From Turbatrix aceti (lineage: Eukaryota > Nematoda > Chromadorea > Rhabditida > Panagrolaimidae), in the NCBI GenBank assembly GCA_963969345.1, contig OZ017770.1, positions 1,621,246-1,685,245 of the forward strand: a DNA stretch of 64,000 nt. The letters run 5' to 3'. Positions 37,014 through 49,900 of this stretch are shown in pieces. The notes under the pieces were generated by a model that had not been told where the DNA came from, did not search any database, and saw only the letters and a program-made list of their open reading frames with translations. Made by a program: the position numbers and the translations under genes. The stretch's first letter is position 1. Every line of letters starts with the position of its first letter.

Positions 37014-40000
37014 ATGCCAACCATCGTCGGCAATGCTGTAGTGGCGTTTATTGCCACAATACTTCTAGCACTCGACTGGTGGCAGCCGAGGTCAGGTTAT
37101 TTTGTGCACGCGGTACGGCAGATAAACATAGATGGTGACATAATACTCGGAGGCCTCTTTCCCATCCACGAAGGAGGCCGAAATTCCGAAAAATGTGGCC
37201 GAATCAAGGCGGATCAGGGCGTGCAGCGCATGGTAGGCATGCTGTACGCTCTTCGAATTATTAATGACAACAAAAACCTCCTCCCGGGTATAAAACTTGG
37301 TGCTCAAATACTGGATACATGGTTTGCGATTAGCAGCCTGATTATTTTTATTTTATTTTTTCTTTCAGTTCCGTAGAAACCCATGCCTTAGAACAAAGCT
37401 TGGAATTCATCAAAACCGTCATGTCGACGTCAGACGGCCTTACCTGTTCAGATGGCTCACGTGCAACTTACAAACGACAGCCGGTAGCTGCCGTCGTTGG
37501 CGCTGCTTCGAGTCAGGTTTCCGTCATGGTGGCATCCATGCTTCAGCTATTTGAAGTATGTTGTTGTTTTTGTTTTATACTTAGAAAAGAAAAGAGTTGT
37601 AATATGACGCTTATTTCAAGATTCCAATGATCAGTTATTCGTCAACGGGTGCGGAGCTCAGCGAAAAGCCAAGGTTTGTTTGTTTGCTTTTACTTTCTTA
37701 TTCACCCATTTTTGACACCAAAAACCCGCTTCTAGATTTGAATACTTTTCACGGGTTGTGCCACCGGATAACTTACAAGCCAAAGCCATGGCGCATCTCG
37801 TCGCACAACTCAACTGGACTTATGTACATGCAATAGCCGACACAGGATCGTACGGAGAAAGGGGTATGGATAGTTTTCGTGCGGCAGCTACCGAATTAGG
37901 AATTTGCATTGACGGAGACATACACAAAGTCAGCTTGAAATGGTCTGACGAACAGTTTAAAGAACTTATCCTGAGATTACGTCAAACGAACAAAGCTCGT
38001 GGCGTCGTGATGTTCGTTGACGAAGACAATCTGAAACGCTTTCTCTTCAATCTCAAGCAGCTCATCCACAAAGAACATCATCTGGAGTTAAAAGGCTATT
38101 TCTGGTAATCGATTTTTATTTACTTTTTCTTTTCTGAACATTTAAATGAAAAATTTTGGTTTTAAGGTTTGTTGCCAGTGATTCGTGGGGCAAGAAAGCA
38201 GCTGTAATTAAAACAGTAGAATCCGTTGTCGCAGGCACCATTACCGTAGCTCCAAAAACCAAGACTCTCGTTGGTTTCGACGACTTTTTGCTCGACCAGG
38301 GTCCCAGTAATACATTTTTGACGGAATACTGGGAATCGATGGATTGCTCAAACCGAATTAACATCAAGTTCCGAGGATGCTTTGAGTCCATAAACTACAC
38401 GTTCAGGCAGGAAGCATACGTTCCGTATGTTTACGATGCCGTTGCAACTCTGGCACACGCATTGCATAATTACATCGCAACTTATTGCGATGGAAAGGCC
38501 TGGAAAGACTGTTCGCTGTCAAAAGAAGGCTTCAAGGGAGACCTGTTGCAAAAGTTTTACCGCAACGTGTCAGTACTGCGTATGTTTTCAACTTCTTTTC
38601 TGAGTAATGACTTTTCCTTTTCATTAAAGCAAATCAACCGCCACTCATTGACGAAAATGGGGACGGCATTGGGCATTACTCCATCTTTCAACTGGATGAT
38701 AAAGGATCATACCACGAAGTGGGGCGATGGCTCGATGGTGGAGAACTGATTCTCAACAATACCTACGTTCAAGACGGTCTTAAGGTTAGCAATTAAGTGA
38801 AAATCACATAAAGCCAACTTATTGCAGGCAACCACAGGGTCAACCGATAATCCAGTGTCGGTTTGTAGTCTGCCATGCGAGCGTGGCTTTTATCGAGCAT
38901 ACCAAGATCAGACGTGTTGCTGGACCTGTATTCCGTGTGACGTTATGACATCAATAATTATTAACGAAACAATATGCAAGCCTTGCGAACTAGGATATGT
39001 TCCGAACTCTAAACTCGACGCGTGTCAAAGGATAAATCCGGTTCATCTTAAATGGACGAGTGCCTGGGCTCTGGTTCCGGCCATTTTCTCTGTTTGCGGC
39101 ATCGTAGCAACTATTTTTGTCGTTTCCGTTTTTGTTCGCTACAACGATACACCTGTTGTAATGGCATCCGGTCGTGAGCTTTGCTACTGCATGCTCTTTG
39201 GCATTGGCCTTTGCTACTTTGTAACAATCTTTCTCGTAAGTACCCCATCGCCACTGATTTGCTCTCTGCAACGCTTCTTCATTGGGTTGTCCATGAGCGC
39301 TGTCTACGCTGCCATTCTCGTCAAAACCAACAGATTAGCCAGGGTGTTCAAAGCCAATTCGCCCGTGCGACCAAAATGGATTTCTCCTCCTGCTCAGGTA
39401 CTCGATAAGACGTAATCTTTGACTTTATCCTAATCTTGCAGGTATTTTTCTGCTCTGGAATTGTGACTATTCAAGTAACAGTTATTCTCTTCTTTTTACT
39501 CTTTGATCCTCCAGCTACCGATATCAATTTTCCAACGCGGGTTGAAGCCGTTCTTACATGCAAGAATGCAACTTTTCACCTATTTATTTCGCTTGGCTAC
39601 AACTTACTGTTGATATGCCTCTGTACCGTGTATGCAGTCAAGACCCGCAAAATACCAGAAAACTTTAATGAAACACGCCTCATTGGGTTTACCATGTATT
39701 CAACATGCATTCTTTGGACTTCATTCAGTCAGTCTTTTTTTCTCCTAAATTTATGATTTATAAATGATTTTATTTTAGCTCCCATCTACTTTGCAACACA
39801 AAATAATTTCAAAGTCAGTCAAGCGTGTTCTTTTTTTGTCACATAACAAAAAATGCCAATTACAGATTCAAATAACATCTCTATGCATGTGCATATCAAT
39901 GAGTGGAACAGTAGCGTTGGCATGCTTTTTTGCACCTAAGGTGTACATAGTCCTATTTCAACCTTACAAAAACGTTCGAACACGTCATTCAGCTGTCGGT

Positions 40001-40875
40001 AAGCTTGTGAACCAGCAAATGCGATTTATCAGGTCAGTGTGGCTTTTGTTACGTTATTCTGTTGTTCTACGTTACGTTGCAACCTCTCCCAAATACCTAT
40101 CTCCCTACATTTAACGTCTTTTTATTGTGCATTTGATTGAATTACAATACCCTAAAAAAGCAATGGTTAACCCATACCATAATGCGTGTTGTCTACAATG
40201 TGACATACCCAAAAAAGCAATCAAAGGCTTTAATCTCTAACTCTATCCCCTGAGAGACGTTCTTTTGACACTCTTACTTGTCGTATCCCTCTTTCAGCCA
40301 GCTTACTACCCCGCAACCTTTCGTTCCAACCGATGTGTCGACAAACTGTACTGGTGTTTCCCTTATGGATGTCAAATCTAGCACCCTTGCGGCGTCATGT
40401 GAGTTTATCCTAATACCTCAAAAAGAAAAAAATAGACTGAGATGTACGCTAGTTACTAACAAATATTTATTGTGCCCTTTTTCCGCTGCTTACGTGATGC
40501 GAAGTTCACAACCTCTAAGGCTTGACTAACCTTTGGTCATCCCTTTTTAGCCGAGGGGATTTGCCAAGCGGCGCCCTCGAGTCAACAACGGGCGTCTGCG
40601 GACCTTCTTCGGGAGCAGGTGGAATCGTCAGCCACGACCACGACAGCAGTGCATGTGTCTGTACAAGCATCGGAAGCGGAATCAACAGCACAGTTATCGC
40701 AGCTTCAACCAAAGACAACACCCCCGCAACGGTGCACACAGGCAACACAGGCATCGTTAATCATGCCATCGGTACCGATAACAAAAAGCCAAGTGATGAC
40801 GATAGCGGATCGGCGAAATGGAGTTCGGGTGCGGGCTCTATCTCTTACCACTCATCCGACGGACACGCAATACAG

Positions 40876-40906
<31 letters not shown>

Positions 40907-41170
40907 CCGAGCAACCACAGTTGCCATCAATCGTCATCGGGCGAAGCCACATCCTCCACTGCCTCCATCAGCCGGCCGACTTTTAAGCAAACGATGGACT
41001 CGCAACCCCCGACCAGTGCCTTGGGCTCCCGTGCAATAGATGCTACCATTGACGAAGAGGACCGTAACAACGAACCCTTTAATGACAGTAATGAGTCTCT
41101 TATTCGCTACGAACCGGTGCAAATGATACTCCAAGAAATCAATGCTGATTCTTTCGCCACTTTCCTTTGA
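37014..41170 (+). CDS. Metabotropic glutamate receptor (class C GPCR)
   Basis: G-protein-coupled glutamate receptor of neurons, orthologous to the mgl group. Twelve exons: 37014-37321, 37369-37555, 37621-37673, 37736-38104, 38167-38579, 38630-38784, 38828-39397, 39442-39727, 39779-39813, 39866-40032, 40298-40398, 40551-41170; 1087 residues. Signal peptide about 1-19. The Venus-flytrap domain has GAASSQVSVMVASMLQLFEIPMISYSSTGAELS and TGSYGERG. The Cys-rich domain (about 508-562) is followed by seven TMs starting near 573. The conserved PKVYIVLFQPYKNVR closes TM7. The C-terminal tail (about 850-1087) is Thr/Ser/Gln-rich with a run of ten Asn. The G-protein class cannot be told by eye. All 11 introns keep frame. 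Confidence 0.95.
40877..40906 (+). repeat. (AAC)n microsatellite coding for ten Asn
   Basis: Nine AAC and one AAT codon in the cytosolic tail of the glutamate receptor. The nearly pure repeat suggests recent length change and probable polymorphism. Confidence 0.85.
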
Positions 41171-41210
41171 TAAAATTATATATTCCATGCAAAGTATGCC
41201 TGACATCAAC

Positions 41211-41216
41211 AATAAA
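41211..41216 (+). terminator. Poly(A) signal of the glutamate receptor gene
   Basis: AATAAA 41 nt past the stop codon. Confidence 0.6.
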
Positions 41217-41554
41217 TATGATGGAAGAAGGAGGAAACGATAGGCGACACTTACTTTCAGAAGACGGTTATGGCTGGCAAGATCTTCCATCAATGGAAAG
41301 CCTCAGTTCACAGGATGAAATGCTATACGTTTGTTATCAAACCACGAGTAAGAGAAAGCACACATCCAGAAGAGGCAATCCATCGACAGAAATCAGTTGA
41401 AATCAAAACATTTTCAAGGAAAATAACACACAATTGGTGTCAGTATCATGGAGTTCAAAAAAACGGAGATTTAGACTGGACGAAAAATGCAAAAAATGAT
41501 TCAAATTATTATTTGTTGGTGTATAATTGCAACGAAGAGTATCATTGGGAGAAT
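41217..41554. other. Convergent 3' region, mGluR / zinc-finger gene
   Basis: About 340 nt. Open frames run on the + strand into the antisense of the zinc-finger gene's last exon, without a family match or splice context. I treat them as chance. Confidence 0.4.
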
Positions 41555-43951
41555 CTATTGGTTATCGGCCAAAGCAGTTTGGCAGAACAAGTTGAGGAGA
41601 TCACTAACGTTGGCATTCGGTTGGCTCAATCCGGCTTGAATTTTGCGCGCCACTGATGTGATTTTTTCCTTGTATTCAACTAGATCATTGCCGGCACTCT
41701 CGCGACCATCAGCGGTGACTGGAGCATGGGAATCAGACGCGGGCGACATTTGATGCTCGCTCATTCCGCTCTCACTTTCATCCATCTGCAAATAACATTT
41801 TTAACGTATGACTCATGGGCACGTGAAAGACAAACTTACGTTGTCGTTGACGTCCACACCGACAGCGAGAGCTTCGCTCTGAGGAAGTTGCTGAGGTTTT
41901 CGAGATTTACGCTTGTTTTTGTGAGACATGCTGTCGTTAACCGTATGGCTTTCACCGGCGCTTTCGGTAGGGACAACGGTTGGCATGATTTCAGGAGTAA
42001 TGATGTCAGCAAGCGGGGGAGGAATGATATGAGGAGGCGAGGCGTCAATCCTCGGTAGTTTCGTCGAAGAGATTTCATCGTCGTCAAGACGTCGCTTCAA
42101 GGCCACTCCAGGCATCACGGAAGGAGGCATGTTGATCGTGGGCTTCAGCAGGTTATAGAAGAGAGGATTGTTTTTAATGAAATCTGGGAGACAAGCAACG
42201 ATGTGCTCGGCTTCGACTTCTTTACGAGTGGCCTTAGAAAGCGGTGATTTAAGGATATCTGGGACAATGTTATTAGCAGCAGCAGCAGCCGCGATTTCAC
42301 TGGATCGCTTCATATTCTGGAAGTTAGCGAGGAATTCCTGCATCGCGCGGGGGTTATTGAAGGGCGGAATTCCAAGACCGACGTTGTTGATCAGAGGCGG
42401 AACCTCGGCTTCCGGAGTCATATACTCACGACGCTCAGGGGGGCTGGACGATGGAGAGTTGTGCAAGTCCTGTTGAATTCCGATAGGCTCATCTGAAATG
42501 AAAAACACGAGTTATAACGAAACGCGTACATTAAGAAATTGTGTGACGTAATCAACAACAAAAAAATTAAAATTACCTCCTTCGGCAAAGCTCCGGGCGA
42601 GTACCTTGCAGTCAGCAGGTGGACCATTTTTCGTCAATGAAGAAGTATGAACATGAAGACTAGTCTTGTCAGGAAAAGCCCAGTTACAGCAGCGACACAT
42701 GAACATGCGCGCGATATCATGCTGCTTCATCATGTGCGAGCGAAGCGTCTCATTGCCTGAAAAAAGTCCGTGTCAATCAACGCAGTTTGTAATTATACGT
42801 CCCCGAATCAAGCTTTTCTCATAATGTTAGGGGCATAAGGCATAAATTATTTTATCATGGTACAATTTTAGCTACTGCATTCATTTTCAACTTTGCATGA
42901 TTCAGACAATCAAAAATTCTACAAATGATAAATTGAAACTTGTAAACGAACAATCATTTTTCATTGCCTTTGTTTTTTTAAAACTTCAGTTTCATGAGAA
43001 ACATTCTGCTTCAACAGGTGTCCCTCGGTCGACATAAAAGCTACTAGTAGCAAAAAGGTCAAATAAAAAGTCGTATAGGCATAGGAATTGTCGAAAATCG
43101 CAATCTCATGCGCACGACCTTGGCATGGGGCGAACGGTGTGCATGCATCTCTACAAAGCATCAACAATAAGCAAGCCGCACGAACGATCCGCTTATGGAA
43201 TCACGCTGTGCTTTCCCCCACCCTGTCAAGTGGAACAGTTTCAAAAAAGGGTTTTATGGCAAGAGCGAATGGGGTAACGAAGGTTTACGGCTGTACGTAC
43301 GCCACTCTTCATTTACGACCTATTCTACAGTCGAAAAAGCACGATTCTCACAGACAATGCAACGTATGATTTTGGTGATAGTTACAAGCACCGGTTGCTG
43401 CCTACGGTGTTGGAAAAATAATAACAAAAGCAGTTCCAACAGGTAATCTCAGTATGGTTCCAGTAAACTGCTAGCTAGAGCATTTAAAAATTATCCAGCT
43501 AAGCGGATAGCTGAACAATTACAAGATATAATTGTCCCGATTAGCTTGGTACCCATGGTCAGGTAAAGCTATCCTGCTGGGTTAGCATGAGTGAAAAAAA
43601 AGGTACAAACAACGTTAAATTTCCCAAATGTGCATTTCATAAATCAATTCACAAAAAAAACGATAAATGAGCGTAAACTTACTGGAAATCTCTTGATTGC
43701 AAACCATGCAGATGTAGCTCTTGAAGTGAGCCTGCATACGGTGACGGGACAAGCTGGAGGAATGACAGAAGATTTTCGAGCATACCGAGCATGGAAATTG
43801 ACCTAACAAAATTAACGTTAAACAAATGTCGGGAGTTGAACAAATATTTAATAATAATTTAAAACAACAAATTATTTTAAAAAATATATAAATGAAAGTT
43901 TTCAAATGTACCTTTCAAATCTGGTCGCTTGAGTTCACTACGATAAGGCAT
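41555..43951 (-). CDS. C2H2 zinc-finger protein, family not recognised
   Basis: Probable nuclear DNA- or RNA-binding regulator. Exons: 43951-43912, 43802-43683, 42756-42577, 42492-41840, 41785-41555; 407 residues. Finger 1 is CSVCSKIFCHSSSLSRHRMQAH (spacing C-x2-C-x12-H-x4-H). Finger 2, built across a 926-nt intron, is CMVCNQEISS/NETLRSHMMKQH with the same spacing. A third, incomplete finger (CRCCNWAFPDKTSLHVH) follows. The rest is a Pro/Ser/acidic region with a poly-Ala run (about 155), two basic patches that could be nuclear signals (ALKRRLDDD, HKNKRKSRKPQQ), and a helical C-terminus. A TTTCCAG lies about 24 nt before the ATG. The intron splitting a finger makes the model easy to test. I do not know an orthologue. 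Confidence 0.8.
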
Positions 43952-46900
43952 ATCTATATCTGGAAGACACCTGGAAAAAAAACAAAGCTTGACTTTCACA
44001 TCTTAAACAAAAAAACACGTTTGCGCAATAATAAAGAACACGTATAGGACAGAATTAGACTATGTTGTGAAACCGAAAAAACAAATATCGATAAACACCT
44101 GATCTTGGATTAATTAGCAGAAGTAAACAAAAACCAAGAAAATACAACACGACTGGATGAAGACCCATGACATTGGTATCGGTACAAAGAAAATGAGTCG
44201 GCATAGAGCCAAATTAAGCATCGGCGTAGGTGTCAAATACAAAACGAGTCATATTCCGGTCAGATGGCGGCAGTGAGATCCTTGGCAAATAGCTCGGAAA
44301 AAATAGACGGCTGGACTGTAATGGCACTTGGAACTCGCGCCTATTGTTAAACTCGCTTCGGTAGGAAACCCATTCATTTGCATTCCGGCTGCAAGCGCAA
44401 GACTATCGCCGTCGTCGGGTACGGAGGAAGAACAAAAAAACTATCATTCTGTCGACGGGGTTATTTGACATGCTTGTATTTTAGCCGACTTCCGTTCAAA
44501 GATACAAGTAACAATGACAAATGCGGAAAAAGGAAAAGACAAGTAGTAGAACCACAAGACGCAGCATAGTGTGCAACTGGATCGACGAAAGCCCAAGGAC
44601 GATCGTTGGTGGTTGGGTTTTTGCGCGATGGATCCACGGCGGTACGAGCATCGTCTCTTTGTCACCCCGATGAGCTATTCCAGCAGCAACAACAATCAAA
44701 AATGGGAAGCAAAGTGCTCCTGTGGAGGTGTGTCTCGCATAGGCTATACGGCCCCCGAACGACAACCAGCGGGGCTGTTTGTAGATTCCGCAAGTGACCT
44801 AGATTGACCTAAAAGCATCCTATCCTGACACACACACACTGGGAGCATTTCGTGTTCCTCATAGAGTTTGAGAGAGCAAAAAAGGATAATCAAGTCACAA
44901 AACTTGGATGCTAAACGTAGAAATGTGCAACGGCATCGTGCGTATTCGAAGAAAGCCACTACCGCCTTCGGTAAATTGGTTCAGCCATCAAAGGACGTTG
45001 TGTGTCGTTCGCATGACCGATAGATATTACCCACACCCTTTCCTCTGACTACTCTGTAATGTCGAAGATATTCATCATCGACAGGGCAAAGATATATTGC
45101 TAGCTAGGTGCGGAAGCAAGAACTGTCATCGGCACTTTGTTGTAGAAAGAAACAGTTTTGCGCAAATCGTATCCCGATAATATCTCGTCTCGTCCGCTCG
45201 CCCAAGATGATTATAGCGATGCATGAGTGCGCTGCTACACAACAGGGCAGTGTCAGTACGGTGAAGCAATGTTAAGTTGGGTTGGAAGAAAAAATGGAGA
45301 GGATTGTTGCATGCAGCAAACGAAACCCCAGCAAGCGTCTTCGCCAAGTAGCAGCAATCAAGTAATTGTGATCGAAAGTCCCCACAACCAAGACATGAAA
45401 AAGAAAAAGAAGAGGGCGGTTAGTTGCGCATGCAATCTACTTTTCGTCGCTCCTACGACTATTCCGTAAAAAGGTGCGACAATGGCTCTCGGCCTTGCCA
45501 CTGTACGGCGACCTTGAAGCTGCTACAAGTTGAGCACTCTGCGAAAGCTCCTCCTGTTGGCTTACATGCGCAGCCCCTCCTGCTCAGTCTTCCCTTACTC
45601 CAGTCTTTCCATGACCGAGTCGACAAGTTGACGTACGCGATCGCCGCAAAATCGTACTTTCCAGCTAATCCCTCAGCCTTAAAAGTCAGAAACGCAAAAT
45701 GCTGAGAATTATATTGGTAGCACCGAGGCCATCCGTAATTTTCGCGCACAGAAAGGCTCTAGAATCCTCCTACAATGGTGCTTTCGAAAAATCTTAAGCC
45801 AGTCGTCTGACTGTATCTACACAAAATGGCAATTCCTCTCTCTTCGCGTCCACCTCACCTTCACGGTGGTAATCTCATTAGCGTATGGGAGGAGAGTATG
45901 TTAAAATTTTTGCATGCTTTGTGGTAAAACGTGATGCACCTAGTCATCACGCTGGCTGCGACCCAGATCGTCTCAAGGCTTGCGCTGTTGGCGATGGCTG
46001 CTTTGCGCAAGGGTCAGAATGAAAAGACATTACCATTACCATTTTTCGGAAAGCCAGACAGCCAACCTCTCTGATGTGACCGTATTTCTAAGAGAAACAA
46101 CTCAACGAGCTAGATGGTAGCGGTTGGAGAGTTTTCAGAAAAGCGCAACTAAGAAAAAAAAGCATACAGCCAGTCAGAGTTCCTTTTTACTTCTAGCAAT
46201 AATCTGGAACAGACGAATGAATATAACTACCGGGTGGGTTTATGAATCATACCCTTTCTCTTTCCGTTTTCAGCTTGCGCACAGTAGCGAGAAAAGAGGC
46301 ACTCTGTGAAAATGAGCAGATCAACAGCAACAAACTTTGTAAAATTTTTCTAAGTGTCTTATTTGATAGCTTTTTGAGTAAACATTACCCAGATATGAGG
46401 CGCAAAACCCCCCTTCCATCGCTCTTCACTCAATACAGAATGCAATAAAATAGCGCAAGTACAAGCACACAAGCAACCCCCCACGATCAACTAACCCGAT
46501 ACAATATTGAGCAAAGGCAGACAACATCACCACAAGCTACGGTAGAATCAGCCATGCTTTTTCATCGGTGATTGCTTAATAACACCCCCAATTTTTGAAT
46601 TTGCCGGTAGCAAGTGTACCATGTTGTTCCGTCCGATAAAAACAAGTCCACGCATTACCACCACTCGCAGCCACAGAAGCTCGCTCGGTATGGAGTGGGT
46701 ATTGTGGTTCTTTTTTACCAACCATGAACAGAAGCGGGGAGATAATTGTTTTCTCTCCAAGTAATACCGATGGTTTGCTGCTGCGTAAGCTAGTCCCACA
46801 GAAATCCATCATGCAACTCACTGCTAATACTGGGAGAGCAAAACCTAGCGACACACATGCAGGCAAAAAAGTATTGTTCAATTGTACGATGCATTTTGTG

Positions 46901-49900
46901 ATAAATAAAACTTTGCGACCCTTTTTTGGTCGCTCCTGTAAAACAGAATTTTTTTAACCAAATGCGCTTTGCCTTTGCTTTCAAAGCAACACTCGACAGT
47001 AGTAAGGGGTATTTGTTTGTCTTGCTCGACCAAGCACGCGCACAAGCTGGCTGGCTGCAACAACACCGCTGTCAGCTATTCGTCAAGAGTCTACAGTAAG
47101 ACTTCACAAGCCGCTAACGCAACGCCTTTAACGCGCCGGTTCCAATTAGTGACTTTAAAAAAATAAGATACGTAAAAAATGTGCATGTGCGCGGTTCATC
47201 ACCAAACCTAATGAGCGCTAAGGGATCACGTTTTTTGACATGTCTGTTTTCTGTTTACAAGGGGAGGAAACAAATGATGATAGACGTAATAATGAAAACA
47301 AAAGGAAAATGAATGGAATGACCATGTGAACAAAACTTGACACAACCCTTGCTGACCGACCACCTCTCGTCTACCGACTCGTTTTGATTCCACAAATTTT
47401 TCATTTTTATTCAACTCGGCTTTTTTTAAAGAACCTATTTTAGGACAAAATACATAGCCAACCAACCAGCTTCCATACCTGTACAAGAGGACACGCTTGT
47501 GTCGCATATCCTCTCCGCTCGCTCGCAAACAAGGCAAACATCCATTAGTAGCAGTACAAAAGCTCGAGACTGTAGCAAGGTTTATGGGAGAAAGAGAGGG
47601 GGATATTCATTTATCGGCTTCGAAGAACGACAAACACAGTATCTGACAGTCAGCTTGTTGCATTTTCGCGATCGAATTAACACGTATATGCATACAAAGT
47701 GGAGCTTAAGTATGTTGACACGTGTTATAAGAAAAAAAATAAAACAAAATGAATCGCTTATTTTGAGATGGAAACAGTAGGATCAGTTGTTCATTGACGA
47801 AAAGCATTATTACAGTTTCCGAGAAACAATAACTTTTCAGACTACCAAAAAAGGAAGAAAGAGAGGGAGAGAGGAGAGTTGCCGCCTAACCTCGATGCAA
47901 TCACGTTACCGCCCCAAGGACTAGACAATTTCACGCAAGCGTTCGATGATGAATCTCGTGGAAGAATAATTAAGCACACAACCGACAGCGTCAAAAAAGT
48001 GTCACATTGTGGTTAGGAGAAAAATAGAAAGAGAATCCTTTACCCCTCCTTCCGCCAACAGTACGTAGGACGTTCATCATAGAAGCACCAAAAAGTAGCA
48101 ATCATAAAGATCTGAAGAGTGCGTCAGAAGTTAAGAGACAAAAGTTTTCACAAGTTGTTGTAAAACATGAAAAGCACGCGTTACGTTTTCGACGTGTTTT
48201 CGCTTTTCTGGACCGCCTTCTGCCCCGGCGAATCGAAAGAACACAAAAGATCGGGTTTTTTGATGCTATTGCTATTTTGTATATAACTGCAACCTTTTCT
48301 ACCCCCAACTAGATAAAAAAGGAGTTAAAAGCAAAGACTCCACTTCGCTTCAAGCCACCAGCATAGACAACAACCGTATTTGTCTCCTTCCAAAAAATCA
48401 ACGACGGGAAAAAACGCGAAACATAATTTTTGTTTTAGTGACAAAAAGTGTAGCTGTCGTAGAAAACAAAAATGGACAAATGCCGCACGACTGTAGGCTC
48501 GGAAAATTGGGGGGACTGTACACAATTTAATTCAGCAGTAACGCTCTCGAAGAATAATGCACAGCTTATGATGGTAGCAGCGCATCGGCTTCGACTGGAC
48601 GAATCAGCGGCCCCAAAAAGAGAGACCGACACACTCTCTGTGTTTTTGAAATCCTACATGAGAGAATCTATCTATCATCAAGCATACACAAGTTACCTGT
48701 CATAAACGAGAAACATTGGAAAAAAATTACACGGCTTCATGGAAAAAAAATTACAACCGACTCTCCAGTAACCGTAAAAACAGAAAACACCAAGTATGGG
48801 CTTTGCTGCGCTTGATGTTTTCGCTGCTTTGCATTTTTAACGCTCCAAATCAGGGCAGGTTTTTACTGATTAAAATGAGCAACAGCCATGATGACAGAAT
48901 TTTAGCGGTCTTGAGGACGACGCCGAAAGTGCAAAACCGGTAAGGATAGGAAAAGCACTACGCGCAGCAGCAGCGTCGAGAAGGTCGACATCACAGCATC
49001 TCAGCGGGAGTAAAACTTTTTGGAGTCCAATCAGCAGCGTGAAGAAAGGTGGAGCACGTTATATTCCGTCATGTGACCTATACAAAAAAAGTGATGTGTT
49101 TTCAAAACACTTATAAAACACGACGCTCACAAGCAGGAGTGTTAGCGTGCGTCGAGTCCGGAGGCATAATGCATGATCGCGCAGAATTTCTGTCAGGTTA
49201 AACGTCAGCCACAGGTAAAAAATAAGCATGCGTAATCGTAAAGAACGCATCGACCAAAAAAGTAAGCGCCTTTTCCTTGAAACTTTTTCCCCTTCACAGG
49301 TTAAGCGATTTTTGCTACGGCAAAGAAAAAGTGTTCAAGGACGTAAGAGGGAGAAAGCCTTTCACTAGTTGCATCGCGCGGATTACTAGCTACTACTATG
49401 CCGGGTGATTGATGCCACAACGCCCGGCGCTTGGCATAGGCGTTTGCGCATTCTTGGAGACAAAGAAAAAAAGCAACAGAGTTGGTCGTTGTCGGTGGCA
49501 GTAAGCGCCGGCAGGGAGCGTTACATGACAGCGGATAAAACCGGATTGGCACAAAGCGCGACCTGCGAATATGCATGTCATCGTGATCTCTCCGCTGCGA
49601 GGACATAAATATGAACAACAAAAGCTTTGACAATGCCTAAATTTGGTATTGTGCCGCGCGCTTGATGATGACCGGCAGGCAATTTCGAAGAGGGGAAAGA
49701 GAGGAACAATAACGACACTAGCCATAGACTGCATCAACAAGCAATAGTGCAGCTCAATCTAGCAAGCCTGAACTGCGCGCACAAACAATGCCGATCGACT
49801 CCAACTGACGGGTTTTTGAAGTGGCAAGGGAAGACGAGCGGGCATCAAGTATTTCTGCTATCTCGTCTCAGGCGACAGCGAAGCTTGTTGTTACATGTTT

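Noticed and set aside
41270..41656. Open frame of 128 codons on + between mGluR and the zinc-finger gene
   Set aside because: It overlaps the antisense of the zinc-finger protein's last exon, has no family features or splice context, and the receptor already has a stop and a poly(A) signal upstream.
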